From an uncultured Clostridia bacterium (GTDB lineage: Bacteria > Bacillota > Clostridia > Christensenellales > CAG-138): a stretch of DNA of 20,816 bases. The stretch lies in the NCBI GenBank assembly GCA_937915925.1, contig CALGGM010000039.1, positions 1-20,816 on the forward strand, written 5' to 3'. The translations under genes and the position numbers were made by a program. Below the pieces are notes generated by a model that made no database searches, was not told the origin of the DNA, and saw nothing but the letters and a program-made list of their open reading frames with translations. Positions 8,359 to 15,294 of the stretch are shown one piece after another. Position 1 is the stretch's first letter; each line of letters begins with the position of its first letter.

Positions 8359-9537
8359 TTACAGCAGAAACCACAGCGCGACCGACGCCGCAAGCAGTCC
8401 GAGTCCGATCCACGGCGGACGCTTACGGTTGTATAAAAACAGCGGCGAGCAGAACAGCAGCGCGACGTAATACAGCGCGATCACCGCAGGATGCGGCGCA
8501 GGCAGTTTAAGAAGCGGCGTGTGCAGCGATTCGGAAACGAGCGAGATCAGCTTGATCGCCCCGTACGCGGGATAGGACAGCGCGATCGAAAGAAGCGGGA
8601 CCGCGCCGTAGAGCATCACGGCAAGGAAGCCGAACAGCAGGACGACCGGCATCGTCGGGATCAGAACGATCGAAAGCGGGATCGAGATCCACGCGACCTC
8701 GCCGAAGGCATACGCCATAACGGGGAGCATGCCGACCGTCGCCGCGACGGCGCCCGTGAGCGTCTGCACGATCTTGGAGTTTTTCATGACGTCCGGAAGC
8801 GGACGCTTGAACGCGCCGGAAAAGAGCGTCATCCCGTCCATCGCAGCAAACGAGAGCTGAAAGCCGATCCTTCGATACGCAAACGGCTCGCAAAGCAGCG
8901 TCATAAACAGCGCAAAGCAGAACACGGACGGCATGTCCTCCTGCCTCTCGCGCATGCTGCAGATCCGTAAAGCGATCAAGGCAAAGGCGGCGCGCAGCAC
9001 GGACGGAGAAAATCCGGTAACCGCGCTGAGAAACAGCAGAAAGACCGACAGCAGCGTGAGCGACAGCGCCTTGTTTTCCGTTCGCACGACGCTGCCGAGC
9101 ATGCCGACCAGCACGGTGACATGCAGACCCGATACGGCGAACAGATGCAAAAGCCCGCTGTTTGCGTACTGCACGTATTCCGTCGCCGTCATCAGGCTCG
9201 TGTCGCCGAGCAGGATCCCACGAGCCTCCGCCGCTTCGTCGCCGAACAGCACGTCGGCGTTCGCCCGTAAGTTTGCGCGAAGGTTCGTCAGGAACGGAAA
9301 CGGCGAAAGCGCCGTCGGCAGCAGAACGGTGCGGACGAGTACGAGGAACATTGCGAGCGGCAGCAGAAAGAACGCGCTCCTTCTGCGGAACAGGAACGCC
9401 GAGATCGGGATCAAAACAGCGCATACACAAAGGAGCGCCCAATCCGGCGCGAACGATCCGAGGATCGCCGCGAGGATCGCGCCGAGCGCAGCGCCCGCCA
9501 TCGGACGCGTATGGAACCACGGTCTTCTGTCGTTCAT
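8359..9537 (-). CDS. ComEC/Rec2-type membrane protein, competence domain only
   Basis: The 392-residue, very hydrophobic protein contains the ComEC/Rec2 signature LLHLFAVSGLHV (129-140), preceded by a GILLGDTS segment (107-114), and many predicted membrane spans to the C-terminus. ComEC forms the channel that carries single-stranded DNA across the membrane in natural transformation. Full-length ComEC is about 700-800 residues, with an N-terminal OB-like domain and a C-terminal metallo-beta-lactamase domain; both are absent here. No broken remainder is seen next door, as the FtsZ terminator follows directly. It may be a minimal version or may work with a separate nuclease elsewhere. The ATG has no ribosome binding site and lies 6 bases after a -10 box, implying leaderless translation. 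Confidence 0.85.
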   Translation of the reverse strand: MNDRRPWFHTRPMAGAALGAILAAILGSFAPDWALLCVCAVLIPISAFLFRRRSAFFLLPLAMFLVLVRTVLLPTALSPFPFLTNLRANLRANADVLFGDEAAEARGILLGDTSLMTATEYVQYANSGLLHLFAVSGLHVTVLVGMLGSVVRTENKALSLTLLSVFLLFLSAVTGFSPSVLRAAFALIALRICSMRERQEDMPSVFCFALFMTLLCEPFAYRRIGFQLSFAAMDGMTLFSGAFKRPLPDVMKNSKIVQTLTGAVAATVGMLPVMAYAFGEVAWISIPLSIVLIPTMPVVLLFGFLAVMLYGAVPLLSIALSYPAYGAIKLISLVSESLHTPLLKLPAPHPAVIALYYVALLFCSPLFLYNRKRPPWIGLGLLAASVALWFLL

Positions 9538-9543
9538 ATATGC

Positions 9544-9572
9544 AGTATAACAGGCTTTGACCGATATTTCAA
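9544..9572 (-). promoter_or_regulatory. Leaderless-type promoter of the comEC-like gene
   Basis: On the minus strand, -35 TTGAAA (9567-9572), a 17-nt spacer ending in TGT (extended -10) and -10 TATACT (9544-9549). Six bases (GCATAT) separate it from the ATG at 9537, so the transcript should begin at about the start codon. The geometry is the same as at the UPF0489 gene. Confidence 0.7.
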
Positions 9573-9592
9573 TTCAAACAAACGGAGGAATT

Positions 9593-10309
9593 ATGAAAGA
9601 GCTTCGCGATTATATCGACAGCGCAAAAAAGATCGTATTTTTAGGCGGCGCGGGACTGAGCACCGAAAGCGGCATCCCGGATTTCCGTTCGAGCGACGGC
9701 GTATTCAAGGCGGTCAGCGCATACGGCGTCCCGCCGGAAACGCTGCTGTCCATCGACTTCTTCGAGGACTACCCGGAGATCTTCTACGATTATTATAAGA
9801 AGTTTCTGATCTATCCGGACGCGAAGCCGAACAAGGCGCACAAGGCGCTTGCAAAGCTCGAACAGATCGGCAAGCTGAACGCGGTCGTGACGCAGAACAT
9901 CGACGGTCTGCATCAGGCGGCGGGAAGCAAACACGTCTGCGAGCTGCACGGCAGCGTTTACAGAAACCACTGTACGAAGTGCCGCAGGTTCTATTCGCTC
10001 GATCAGATCATGCAGATGAAGGGCGTGCCGACCTGCGAATGCGGCGGGATCATCAAGCCGGACGTCGTGCTGTACGGCGAAGGGCTCGACAACGCGGTCG
10101 TGACCGATGCGATCAGAAGCATCCGCGAAGCCGACACGATGATCGTCGGCGGCACGTCGCTTGCGGTATATCCCGCGGCGGGACTGATCGATTACTTCCG
10201 CGGCGATACCCTGATTGTCATCAACCTTTCCCCCACCCCGCGCGATCGGGAAGCGACGATCTGCGTGCATGAAAAGATCGGCGAAGCGTTATCCTTTCTT
10301 TTGGATTGA
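9593..10309 (+). CDS. NAD-dependent protein deacylase, SIR2 family
   Basis: Sirtuins remove acetyl or other acyl groups from lysines, consuming NAD+. The 238-residue protein shows the NAD-binding motif GAGLSTESGIPDFRS (19-33), TQNIDGLH (100-107), the catalytic histidine in ELHGS (H119), a zinc knuckle of C127, C130, C148 and C150, and GTSLAVYPAAGL (187-198). All key residues are present and the length is typical for bacterial enzymes of the CobB/SrtN group. Acyl preference cannot be decided by eye. I chose the ATG at 9593 because ACGGAGGAATT precedes it and the fold begins there. No convincing promoter was found upstream; the gene starts 55 bases from, and divergent to, the comEC-like gene. 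Confidence 0.95.
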   Translation: MKELRDYIDSAKKIVFLGGAGLSTESGIPDFRSSDGVFKAVSAYGVPPETLLSIDFFEDYPEIFYDYYKKFLIYPDAKPNKAHKALAKLEQIGKLNAVVTQNIDGLHQAAGSKHVCELHGSVYRNHCTKCRRFYSLDQIMQMKGVPTCECGGIIKPDVVLYGEGLDNAVVTDAIRSIREADTMIVGGTSLAVYPAAGLIDYFRGDTLIVINLSPTPRDREATICVHEKIGEALSFLLD

Positions 10310-10333
10310 CTTTCCGGAAAAGTCGGCTATAAT
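10306..10333 (+). promoter_or_regulatory. Promoter with a palindromic spacer, upstream of the PII-like/antiporter operon
   Basis: -35 TTGACT (10306-10311), a 16-nt spacer and consensus -10 TATAAT (10328-10333). The -35 box overlaps the sirtuin stop codon. An inverted repeat GACTTT/AAAGTC (10308-10313 with 10319-10324) covers the -35 box and spacer; it could be a repressor site or the end hairpin of the sirtuin transcript, though no T-run follows. Confidence 0.78.
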
Positions 10334-10369
10334 GATTGTTCGGAGAATGATTTCGAAAGGAGCGATCAC

Positions 10370-10702
10370 ATGCAATTACTGGTCATCACGATCGACAAAT
10401 GTGATGAGTTTCTGAGCACGCTCGAGGGGCTTCGGGCGCACGGCATGAACGGCATCGTGTTCAACAGCACGAGCTTAAAGCATGCCCTTTTGGAAAGCGA
10501 TATCAACGCCGCACCGATCTTTGCGGGCGTTTCGAAGCTTGTTCATCACGATTTTGAACCGAGCCATACGGCTTTTCTGCTTTTGAACGACGATCAGATC
10601 GAACACGCAAAGCGCGTCGTTCGGCGCAATACCAACGGACTCGGGAAGAAGGGCGTCATGTTTACAATCCCGATCAGCTCGTTTGAGGGAATCGAGGAAT
10701 AA
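10370..10702 (+). CDS. Small PII-like (ferredoxin-fold) protein, putative regulator
   Basis: I do not recognise a named family with certainty. The 110 residues have the layout expected of the PII superfamily: strand MQLLVITID, a helix (about 11-24), strand GMNGIVFNST, a glycine-poor middle segment in place of a typical T-loop, strand HTAFLLLND, a helix (about 75-87), and strand KGVMFTIPIS near the C-terminus, as PII proteins have before their end. Length also fits (PII and DarA are about 109-115). GAAAGGAG precedes the ATG. The antiporter gene begins six bases after its stop, so the two are very likely co-translated. A role as a ligand-sensing subunit of the antiporter is an inference from context; PII-like proteins next to transporters (for example SbtB with SbtA) are known. 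Confidence 0.7.
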   Translation: MQLLVITIDKCDEFLSTLEGLRAHGMNGIVFNSTSLKHALLESDINAAPIFAGVSKLVHHDFEPSHTAFLLLNDDQIEHAKRVVRRNTNGLGKKGVMFTIPISSFEGIEE

Positions 10703-10708
10703 ATTCAC

Positions 10709-11965
10709 ATGCCGACTCTTTCCGCGCTGCTGGCGCTCGGGCTTGCCATGATCGGTGGGCTTGCTCTTTCGCGCCTTATGAAGCTTTTGCATCTACCCAA
10801 CGTTACCGGCTATCTGTTTGCCGGTCTTCTGATCGGGCCGTATCTGCTGCCGCTGATCTTCGGCGACGGCGTTTGTCTTCTGAACCATGAATCCGTACAG
10901 TCGCTTTCGAGCATCACCAATGTCGCGCTCGGCTTTATCGCATTCTCGATCGGCGGCGAGTTCAAGCTTTCCTACATCAAAAAGCTCGGCGGGCGGATCT
11001 TGGTCATCACGCTTGTGCAGGCGTTTACCACCGTGCTGTTCGTCATCGGCGCGCTGCTGCTGATTCCGAACGAAAGCGACACGCACCGCATTTCGATGGC
11101 GCTGCTTCTCGGCGCGATCTCCGCGGCGACCGCTCCGGCGGCGACGCTGATGGTCGTGCGGCAGTACCGCGCAAAAGGTCCCGTGACCGATACGCTGCTG
11201 CCGGTCGTCGCGTTCGACGACGCGATCGGTCTGATGATCTTCTCGATCTGCTTCTCGCTCGCGAAGTCTCTGAGCACCGGCGCGGCGATCACCGTCAACG
11301 AAGCGCTCTTAAAGCCGCTTTTAGAGATCGTGATGTCCGTCGGCATCGGCGCGATCCTCGGCGCGATCCTCGCGCTTTGCATGAAGTGGTTCCATTCGCG
11401 CGCGAACCGCCTGTGCCTTATGATTACCGCGGTCATTCTCGGCGTGGCGTTCTCGGATCTTCTCGATCTCAGCTCGCTGCTCGTTTGCATGATGATCGGC
11501 GCGGTCTTTGCGAACCTCCGTCAGGACGCGGTCGAGATCCTCGACGGCACCGAGCAGTGGACGCCGCCGCTGTTTATGCTGTTCTTCGTGCTCTCCGGCG
11601 CGGAGCTGGACCTTACCATCCTCCCGATCGTCGGGATCATGGGCGTTGTCTATCTTGTTGCGCGTTCGCTCGGAAAATACTTCGGCGCGTTCTTCGGCGC
11701 GGCGCTCTCAAAGTCCGAGCGCACGGTGCGGAACTACCTCGGCATCACGCTTTTGCCGCAGGCGGGCGTTGCAATCGGCATGGCGCAGTCCGTTGCCGCG
11801 AATCCCGAGCTGCATGCCGCAGGCATTTCAAGCCAGATCATCGCGATCGTGCTGTTTGCGACGCTCGTATATGAACTGGTCGGACCGGTTGCGACGAAGC
11901 TTGCGCTCGGCGCCGCCGGCGAGATCCCCAAATCCAGTAAAAAAGCCAAGGCGTCAAAGGCTTAA
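10709..11965 (+). CDS. CPA2-family cation/proton antiporter
   Basis: The 418-residue integral membrane protein has about 12-13 predicted spans. It shows CPA2 motifs: LPNVTGYLFAGLLIGP (29-44), GFIAFSIGGEFKL (75-87), a TAPAATLMVVRQY block (141-153), and the ion-binding aspartate pair in FDDAIGL (D170, D171), followed by LLPQAGVAIGMA in a late span. Two adjacent acidic residues are typical of Na+/H+ exchangers such as NapA and GerN, though K+/H+ exchange cannot be excluded. It stops after a short Lys/Ser-rich tail, with no RCK/TrkA or UspA domain, so any nucleotide control would have to come from a partner such as the PII-like protein just upstream. GAGGAA in the end of that gene serves as ribosome binding site. 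Confidence 0.92.
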   Translation: MPTLSALLALGLAMIGGLALSRLMKLLHLPNVTGYLFAGLLIGPYLLPLIFGDGVCLLNHESVQSLSSITNVALGFIAFSIGGEFKLSYIKKLGGRILVITLVQAFTTVLFVIGALLLIPNESDTHRISMALLLGAISAATAPAATLMVVRQYRAKGPVTDTLLPVVAFDDAIGLMIFSICFSLAKSLSTGAAITVNEALLKPLLEIVMSVGIGAILGAILALCMKWFHSRANRLCLMITAVILGVAFSDLLDLSSLLVCMMIGAVFANLRQDAVEILDGTEQWTPPLFMLFFVLSGAELDLTILPIVGIMGVVYLVARSLGKYFGAFFGAALSKSERTVRNYLGITLLPQAGVAIGMAQSVAANPELHAAGISSQIIAIVLFATLVYELVGPVATKLALGAAGEIPKSSKKAKASKA

Positions 11966-11988
11966 GGACGCCGGAAAGGAACTCAACC

Positions 11989-12816
11989 ATGAGCGAATGT
12001 ACCCATGACTGCAGCAGCTGTTCGGAATCCTGCGCCGAGCGCACCGAAGCGCCCGTCGATTTCCGCGCAAAGTTGAACGCGTTCTCCTCCGTAAAGAAGG
12101 TCATCGCCGTGCTATCCGGCAAGGGCGGCGTCGGCAAGTCGCTTGTCACCTCGCTTCTGGCGGTCAACGCGATGCGCAACGGCGATCATACCGCGATCCT
12201 CGACGCCGACATCACCGGACCGTCGATCCCGAACGTGTTCGGCGTCCATGAGAAGGCGACCGGAAACGACATCGGCATCTTCCCCGTCATGTCGAAGCTC
12301 GGCGTCGATCTGATGTCGATCAATTTGCTGCTCGAAAACGAAACCGACCCCGTCGTTTGGCGCGGACCGATCATCGCCGGAACCGTCAAGCAGTTCTGGA
12401 CCGACGTCATCTGGAAGGACGTCGATGTGATGTTCATCGACATGCCTCCGGGAACGGGCGACGTGCCGCTGACCGTATTCCAGTCCCTGCCGATCGACGG
12501 CGTCGTCGTCGTCACCTCGCCGCAGGAGCTCGTCGGCATGGTCGTGCAGAAGGCGGTCAACATGGCGAACATGATGAACATTCCCGTGCTCGGCGTCGTC
12601 GAAAACTACAGCTATTTCGAATGCCCCGACTGCGGAAAGCAGCATAAGCTGTTCGGCGAAAGCCATATCGAAAAGGTTGCGGCAGAAAACGGCATCGACA
12701 CCGTATGCCGCATTCCGATCAACCCGAAGCTTGCAGCAGCTTGCGACGCGGGGCTCATCGAGCTCTATGAGGGAGATTGGCTGAACGCTTTGACCGCGAA
12801 GATCGAATCGCTATGA
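11989..12816 (+). CDS. Mrp/NBP35-family iron-sulfur carrier ATPase
   Basis: This family (Mrp, ApbC, NBP35) holds and delivers Fe-S clusters using a P-loop ATPase. The 275-residue protein has a deviant Walker A SGKGGVGKS (43-51), the switch region DADITGPS (72-79), VWRGP (124-128) and DMPPGTGD (151-158). A cysteine-rich N-terminus (C4, C8, C11, C15) recalls the NBP35 N-terminal cluster site, though with other spacing. The C-terminal CPDC pair (C212, C215) can bridge a cluster between two subunits. GGAAAGGAAC lies before the ATG at 11989. It is 23 bases after the antiporter gene and its stop overlaps the next gene by 4 bases (ATGA). It is unrelated to the multi-subunit Mrp antiporter despite the shared name. 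Confidence 0.94.
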   Translation: MSECTHDCSSCSESCAERTEAPVDFRAKLNAFSSVKKVIAVLSGKGGVGKSLVTSLLAVNAMRNGDHTAILDADITGPSIPNVFGVHEKATGNDIGIFPVMSKLGVDLMSINLLLENETDPVVWRGPIIAGTVKQFWTDVIWKDVDVMFIDMPPGTGDVPLTVFQSLPIDGVVVVTSPQELVGMVVQKAVNMANMMNIPVLGVVENYSYFECPDCGKQHKLFGESHIEKVAAENGIDTVCRIPINPKLAAACDAGLIELYEGDWLNALTAKIESL

Positions 12817-13262
12817 CGCACGAAGAGAAGGCTTTACGGTATTTCACGGACGGCGCAAACTGCGCGCAGGCGGTCGTACTTGCCTATGCCGAAGAGCTCG
12901 GCATGGACGAGAAGACCGCCGCCCGTCTCGCCTCCTCGTTCGGCGGCGGCATCGGACGCCTTCGCGAGGTCTGCGGCGCGGTCTCCGGCATGATGATGGT
13001 CTATGGGCTTTTGAGAGGCTACGACGACCTTCACGATCCCGAAGCGAAGAAAGCCCACTACGCCAACGTGCAGGCGCTTGCAAACGCCTTCCTCGCGAAG
13101 AACGGCTCGATCATCTGCAGAGAGCTTTTGGACCTCCATAAGGACGAGCAGACCGACCCTGTCCCCACCCCGCGCGACGCGAAGTTCTATCACGCGCGTC
13201 CCTGCATGGGCTTTGTACAGTCCGCTGCAAGGCTGCTGGACGAAGCGTTGAAGGAAGAATAA
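12813..13262 (+). CDS. C_GCAxxG_C_C family redox/metal protein
   Basis: The 149-residue protein matches the C_GCAxxG_C_C family of anaerobes: a first cysteine in NCAQAV (C17), the central VCGAVSG motif (C54), then C102 and C131 near the C-terminus. The four spaced cysteines suggest a bound metal or Fe-S cluster; the family's function is not established to my knowledge. The helical segments and the FGGGIGRL block before the second cysteine are also typical. The start is the ATG at 12813, overlapping the stop of the Mrp-type gene (ATGA). Coupling to an Fe-S carrier fits a cluster-binding role. It is the last gene of the operon and is followed by a terminator. Confidence 0.9.
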   Translation: MTHEEKALRYFTDGANCAQAVVLAYAEELGMDEKTAARLASSFGGGIGRLREVCGAVSGMMMVYGLLRGYDDLHDPEAKKAHYANVQALANAFLAKNGSIICRELLDLHKDEQTDPVPTPRDAKFYHARPCMGFVQSAARLLDEALKEE

Positions 13263-13270
13263 GCTTTTTA

Positions 13271-13294
13271 AAACGGACCTCGGTCCGTTTTTTC
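13271..13294 (+). terminator. Terminator of the PII-like/antiporter/Mrp operon
   Basis: An inverted repeat AAAACGGACC (13271-13280) with GGTCCGTTTT (13283-13292) has a very short loop and is followed by T residues to 13294. It lies nine bases past the last stop codon. Confidence 0.88.
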
Positions 13295-13317
13295 TTACAT
13301 TGTAATGTAAAATATAC

Positions 13318-13346
13318 TTGACATTTTGTCCGGTTTAGCATACAAT
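13318..13346 (+). promoter_or_regulatory. Promoter of the membrane protein/XRE/lipoprotein operon
   Basis: Consensus -35 TTGACA (13318-13323), a 17-nt spacer and -10 TACAAT (13341-13346). A strong AGGAGG ribosome binding site follows before the ATG at 13377. The near-consensus boxes fit a promoter held down by the repressor-like protein that the operon encodes. Confidence 0.83.
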
Positions 13347-13376
13347 TTAGTCATCAAACAGCAGGAGGTTTGCAAC

Positions 13377-13934
13377 ATGTTTGTTCTACACAATATTGCC
13401 GCATACGCGGTGCCGATCATTCGGCTGTTGCTCTTCATGTTTTTCTTGGTCTTTGCCGTGCGTTTTATGGACGAACGAAGACGGCGCGCAAAGGACGCGT
13501 TTGATGAACGGCAAGTACAGAATCGGCTGAAAGCCTACCGGATCGGGTTTATTTCCATGCTGATCGCTGCCGTCGCCGCGATCTTGATCGACCGTCTGTG
13601 GGGTCGTTTCCGGTTTTTCGCGCCCTCGCTGTTCCTGATCATCATTGCCGTCGGCGTCTGCGGCTTTGCCGTATATGCGATTTTTTCCGACGCCTTTGTA
13701 TCGGCGCGCGATTCGTCCGGACGGAAGCTTATGGCCATGCTCTTGCTGTTTCTCAACAGTCTGCTTTCGTTTCTGGTTTCCCTGGTCAATATACGGAGCG
13801 AAACGGATGAGATTATTTCCTTCTTAACCGTTCTCAGAACGACCGCTTCGATCGATCTGATCGTGCTTCTGATGTTCACGGTCATCGTTTCTGCATTGCT
13901 TATCAAGCATATCATAGACCGCCGCGAAGGATGA
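13377..13934 (+). CDS. Multi-span membrane protein paired with an XRE regulator
   Basis: The 185-residue protein has about five hydrophobic segments (roughly 8-29, 55-72, 82-103, 117-138 and 160-179). An arginine-rich cytoplasmic stretch, DERRRRAKDAFDERQ (32-46), lies after the first. The DERQ motif ahead of the second span and the gene order with a small helix-turn-helix gene resemble Bacillota membrane proteins of the DUF6773/DUF2178 type, but I cannot assign the family firmly. GCAGGAGG precedes the ATG at 13377; an in-frame ATG at 13326 would lie within the promoter. The XRE gene starts seven bases after its stop. A role in sensing membrane or envelope state for the regulator is inference from gene order only. 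Confidence 0.8.
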   Translation: MFVLHNIAAYAVPIIRLLLFMFFLVFAVRFMDERRRRAKDAFDERQVQNRLKAYRIGFISMLIAAVAAILIDRLWGRFRFFAPSLFLIIIAVGVCGFAVYAIFSDAFVSARDSSGRKLMAMLLLFLNSLLSFLVSLVNIRSETDEIISFLTVLRTTASIDLIVLLMFTVIVSALLIKHIIDRREG

Positions 13935-13941
13935 TCTTGCC

Positions 13942-14145
13942 ATGAAGAATCTGAAACTGAAAGCGGCGCGTGTGGAACGCGGTCTTTCGCAGCAGCAGCT
14001 TGCGGATTGGATCGGCGTTTCCCGCCAAACGATCAACGCCATCGAAAAAGGCGATTATAACCCGACGATCCGACTTTGCATAGCGATCTGCAAGGCTTTG
14101 GGCCGTACCCTCGACGAACTGTTTTGGGATGAAGCTTCCGATTGA
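13942..14145 (+). CDS. Small XRE/Cro-CI family transcriptional regulator
   Basis: The 67-residue protein is a bare helix-turn-helix domain: LKAARVERGLSQQQLADWIG (6-25), then VSRQTINAIEKGDYNPT (26-42) with the recognition helix, and a closing helix ending in LDELFW. It has no ligand domain, as in the short YozG/YvaO-like regulators that sit next to membrane-protein genes in Bacillota. It probably binds as a dimer near its own operon promoter at 13318-13346; no clear operator palindrome was found there. AAGGATGA at the end of the upstream gene serves as ribosome binding site, and the next gene starts 13 bases after its stop. Confidence 0.93.
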   Translation: MKNLKLKAARVERGLSQQQLADWIGVSRQTINAIEKGDYNPTIRLCIAICKALGRTLDELFWDEASD

Positions 14146-14158
14146 GAAAGGAGTATGT

Positions 14159-15247
14159 ATGATGAAAAAACTAAGTCTCGCATTCCTCTCCCTCCTGTTG
14201 ATCTGTCTGTTCTGCCTCGGTTGTAAGTCCGTTTCCGTCGTACCCGACGCATCCGGGCTCGATCTTTCGACCGTTGTTCCCGATGCGGACAATCCCAACA
14301 ATTATATTGACGACGTCCGCTATGCGCCGATTCCGACCGACAGGGGCGTCTTCCATATCGTCAGAGAGGAACATGCGGATTATGTTTCCTTTCTGACCGA
14401 CGAAGGCGAAGAGATCCGGCTTTTGGAAGGCGTGCGCTTTGCCAATCTGCAGTTGGTGCAGCCGTATCTGTATGCCGTCGATTTCGGCACGCGCGATCTA
14501 TCGGACGTTCATTCCTCGGATTACGCAAAGCTGTACCGACTGGATCTTTCCGATCGATCGCTCTCCTGCTTTCCGCGCTACACCGTCAGCTACTACGCGC
14601 TTTCCACCGGCGAGCTTCTTCGCGTCGGCTATCCGCCTGCGTCGAACTATGATCTGATCTTGACGGATTGGGAGGATACGAACAGCCGCAAGCTTCTTTC
14701 CGGACAGAATCCCTACAATTTTCTTCCGCAGGGCGATACCGTCGAATGGGTGTATTTCGATTCCTCAAAGGACAATCCTTCAGAATACGATACGCGCTTG
14801 CTTCGGTTCTCGCCGGAGCGCGGCGCGGAGGAACAAACCGTTTGGCACAATACGCGCGGAATCGTATGGTGTGAAGGGATCTTTTCCTGCAACGGCAGAA
14901 AATACCTGTTGGAGAATGTTCCGGACTATTCGCAATCCGCCGAGCCGCACACGGTTACCGTTTTTGCGCTGTCCGAGGACGGCAGCCGGACTGCGCTGCT
15001 TGAAACGGAGTACCGCCGGCAGTCCGACGACCCCGCGCTGTCGATCCTTCCGGAACGCGCGGCGGAGCGCATCATCGAAGCGGTTCATCCGGACGTCATC
15101 ATCCATGAACCGCTTGAAAACGGGCTGTGTCTTCTCGGGATCGCGTCAAACCATACCGTCAAGATCTACGTGTTCGACCGGCTCGTTTCCTATTTCGACA
15201 CGACCTCCGGCGTCGAAACGCTCATCCCCCTTTCCCCCGCGGCGTGA
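14159..15247 (+). CDS. Predicted lipoprotein of unknown function
   Basis: The 362-residue protein starts with a lipoprotein signal: MMKKLS, a hydrophobic stretch, and CLGC with the candidate lipidated cysteine at 22, so it is probably anchored on the outer face of the cell membrane. The rest is hydrophilic, with many short strand-like blocks and Tyr/Asp-rich segments, perhaps a beta-rich fold such as a propeller. I recognise no catalytic motif. AAAGGAG lies upstream; ATG codons at 14159 and 14162 are both possible, and an in-frame ATG at 14129 lies inside the XRE gene. It is the last gene of the operon and ends before a terminator. Its partnership with the membrane protein and regulator suggests an envelope function. 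Confidence 0.8.
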   Translation: MMKKLSLAFLSLLLICLFCLGCKSVSVVPDASGLDLSTVVPDADNPNNYIDDVRYAPIPTDRGVFHIVREEHADYVSFLTDEGEEIRLLEGVRFANLQLVQPYLYAVDFGTRDLSDVHSSDYAKLYRLDLSDRSLSCFPRYTVSYYALSTGELLRVGYPPASNYDLILTDWEDTNSRKLLSGQNPYNFLPQGDTVEWVYFDSSKDNPSEYDTRLLRFSPERGAEEQTVWHNTRGIVWCEGIFSCNGRKYLLENVPDYSQSAEPHTVTVFALSEDGSRTALLETEYRRQSDDPALSILPERAAERIIEAVHPDVIIHEPLENGLCLLGIASNHTVKIYVFDRLVSYFDTTSGVETLIPLSPAA

Positions 15248-15258
15248 ATCAGAACTGA

Positions 15259-15289
15259 AAAAACAGGACGGAATCCCTGTCCTGTTTTT
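15259..15289. terminator. Bidirectional terminator between two convergent lipoprotein genes
   Basis: An 11-bp stem, AAAAACAGGAC (15259-15269) with GTCCTGTTTTT (15279-15289), has a 9-nt loop. T-runs follow the core stem on both strands, so it can end both the plus-strand operon and the minus-strand lipoprotein gene. Confidence 0.9.
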
Positions 15290-15294
15290 GCATC

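Noticed and set aside
9536..9568. Promoter for the SIR2 gene using TATAAC (9546) or GATATT (9563)
   Set aside because: No acceptable -35 box at 15-19 nt from either; TTGACC at 9557 has no -10 box at proper distance.
10709..12816. Multi-subunit Mrp Na+/H+ antiporter locus
   Set aside because: The name Mrp here belongs to an unrelated Fe-S ATPase, and the transporter is a single-subunit CPA2 protein; no MrpA-G subunits are present.
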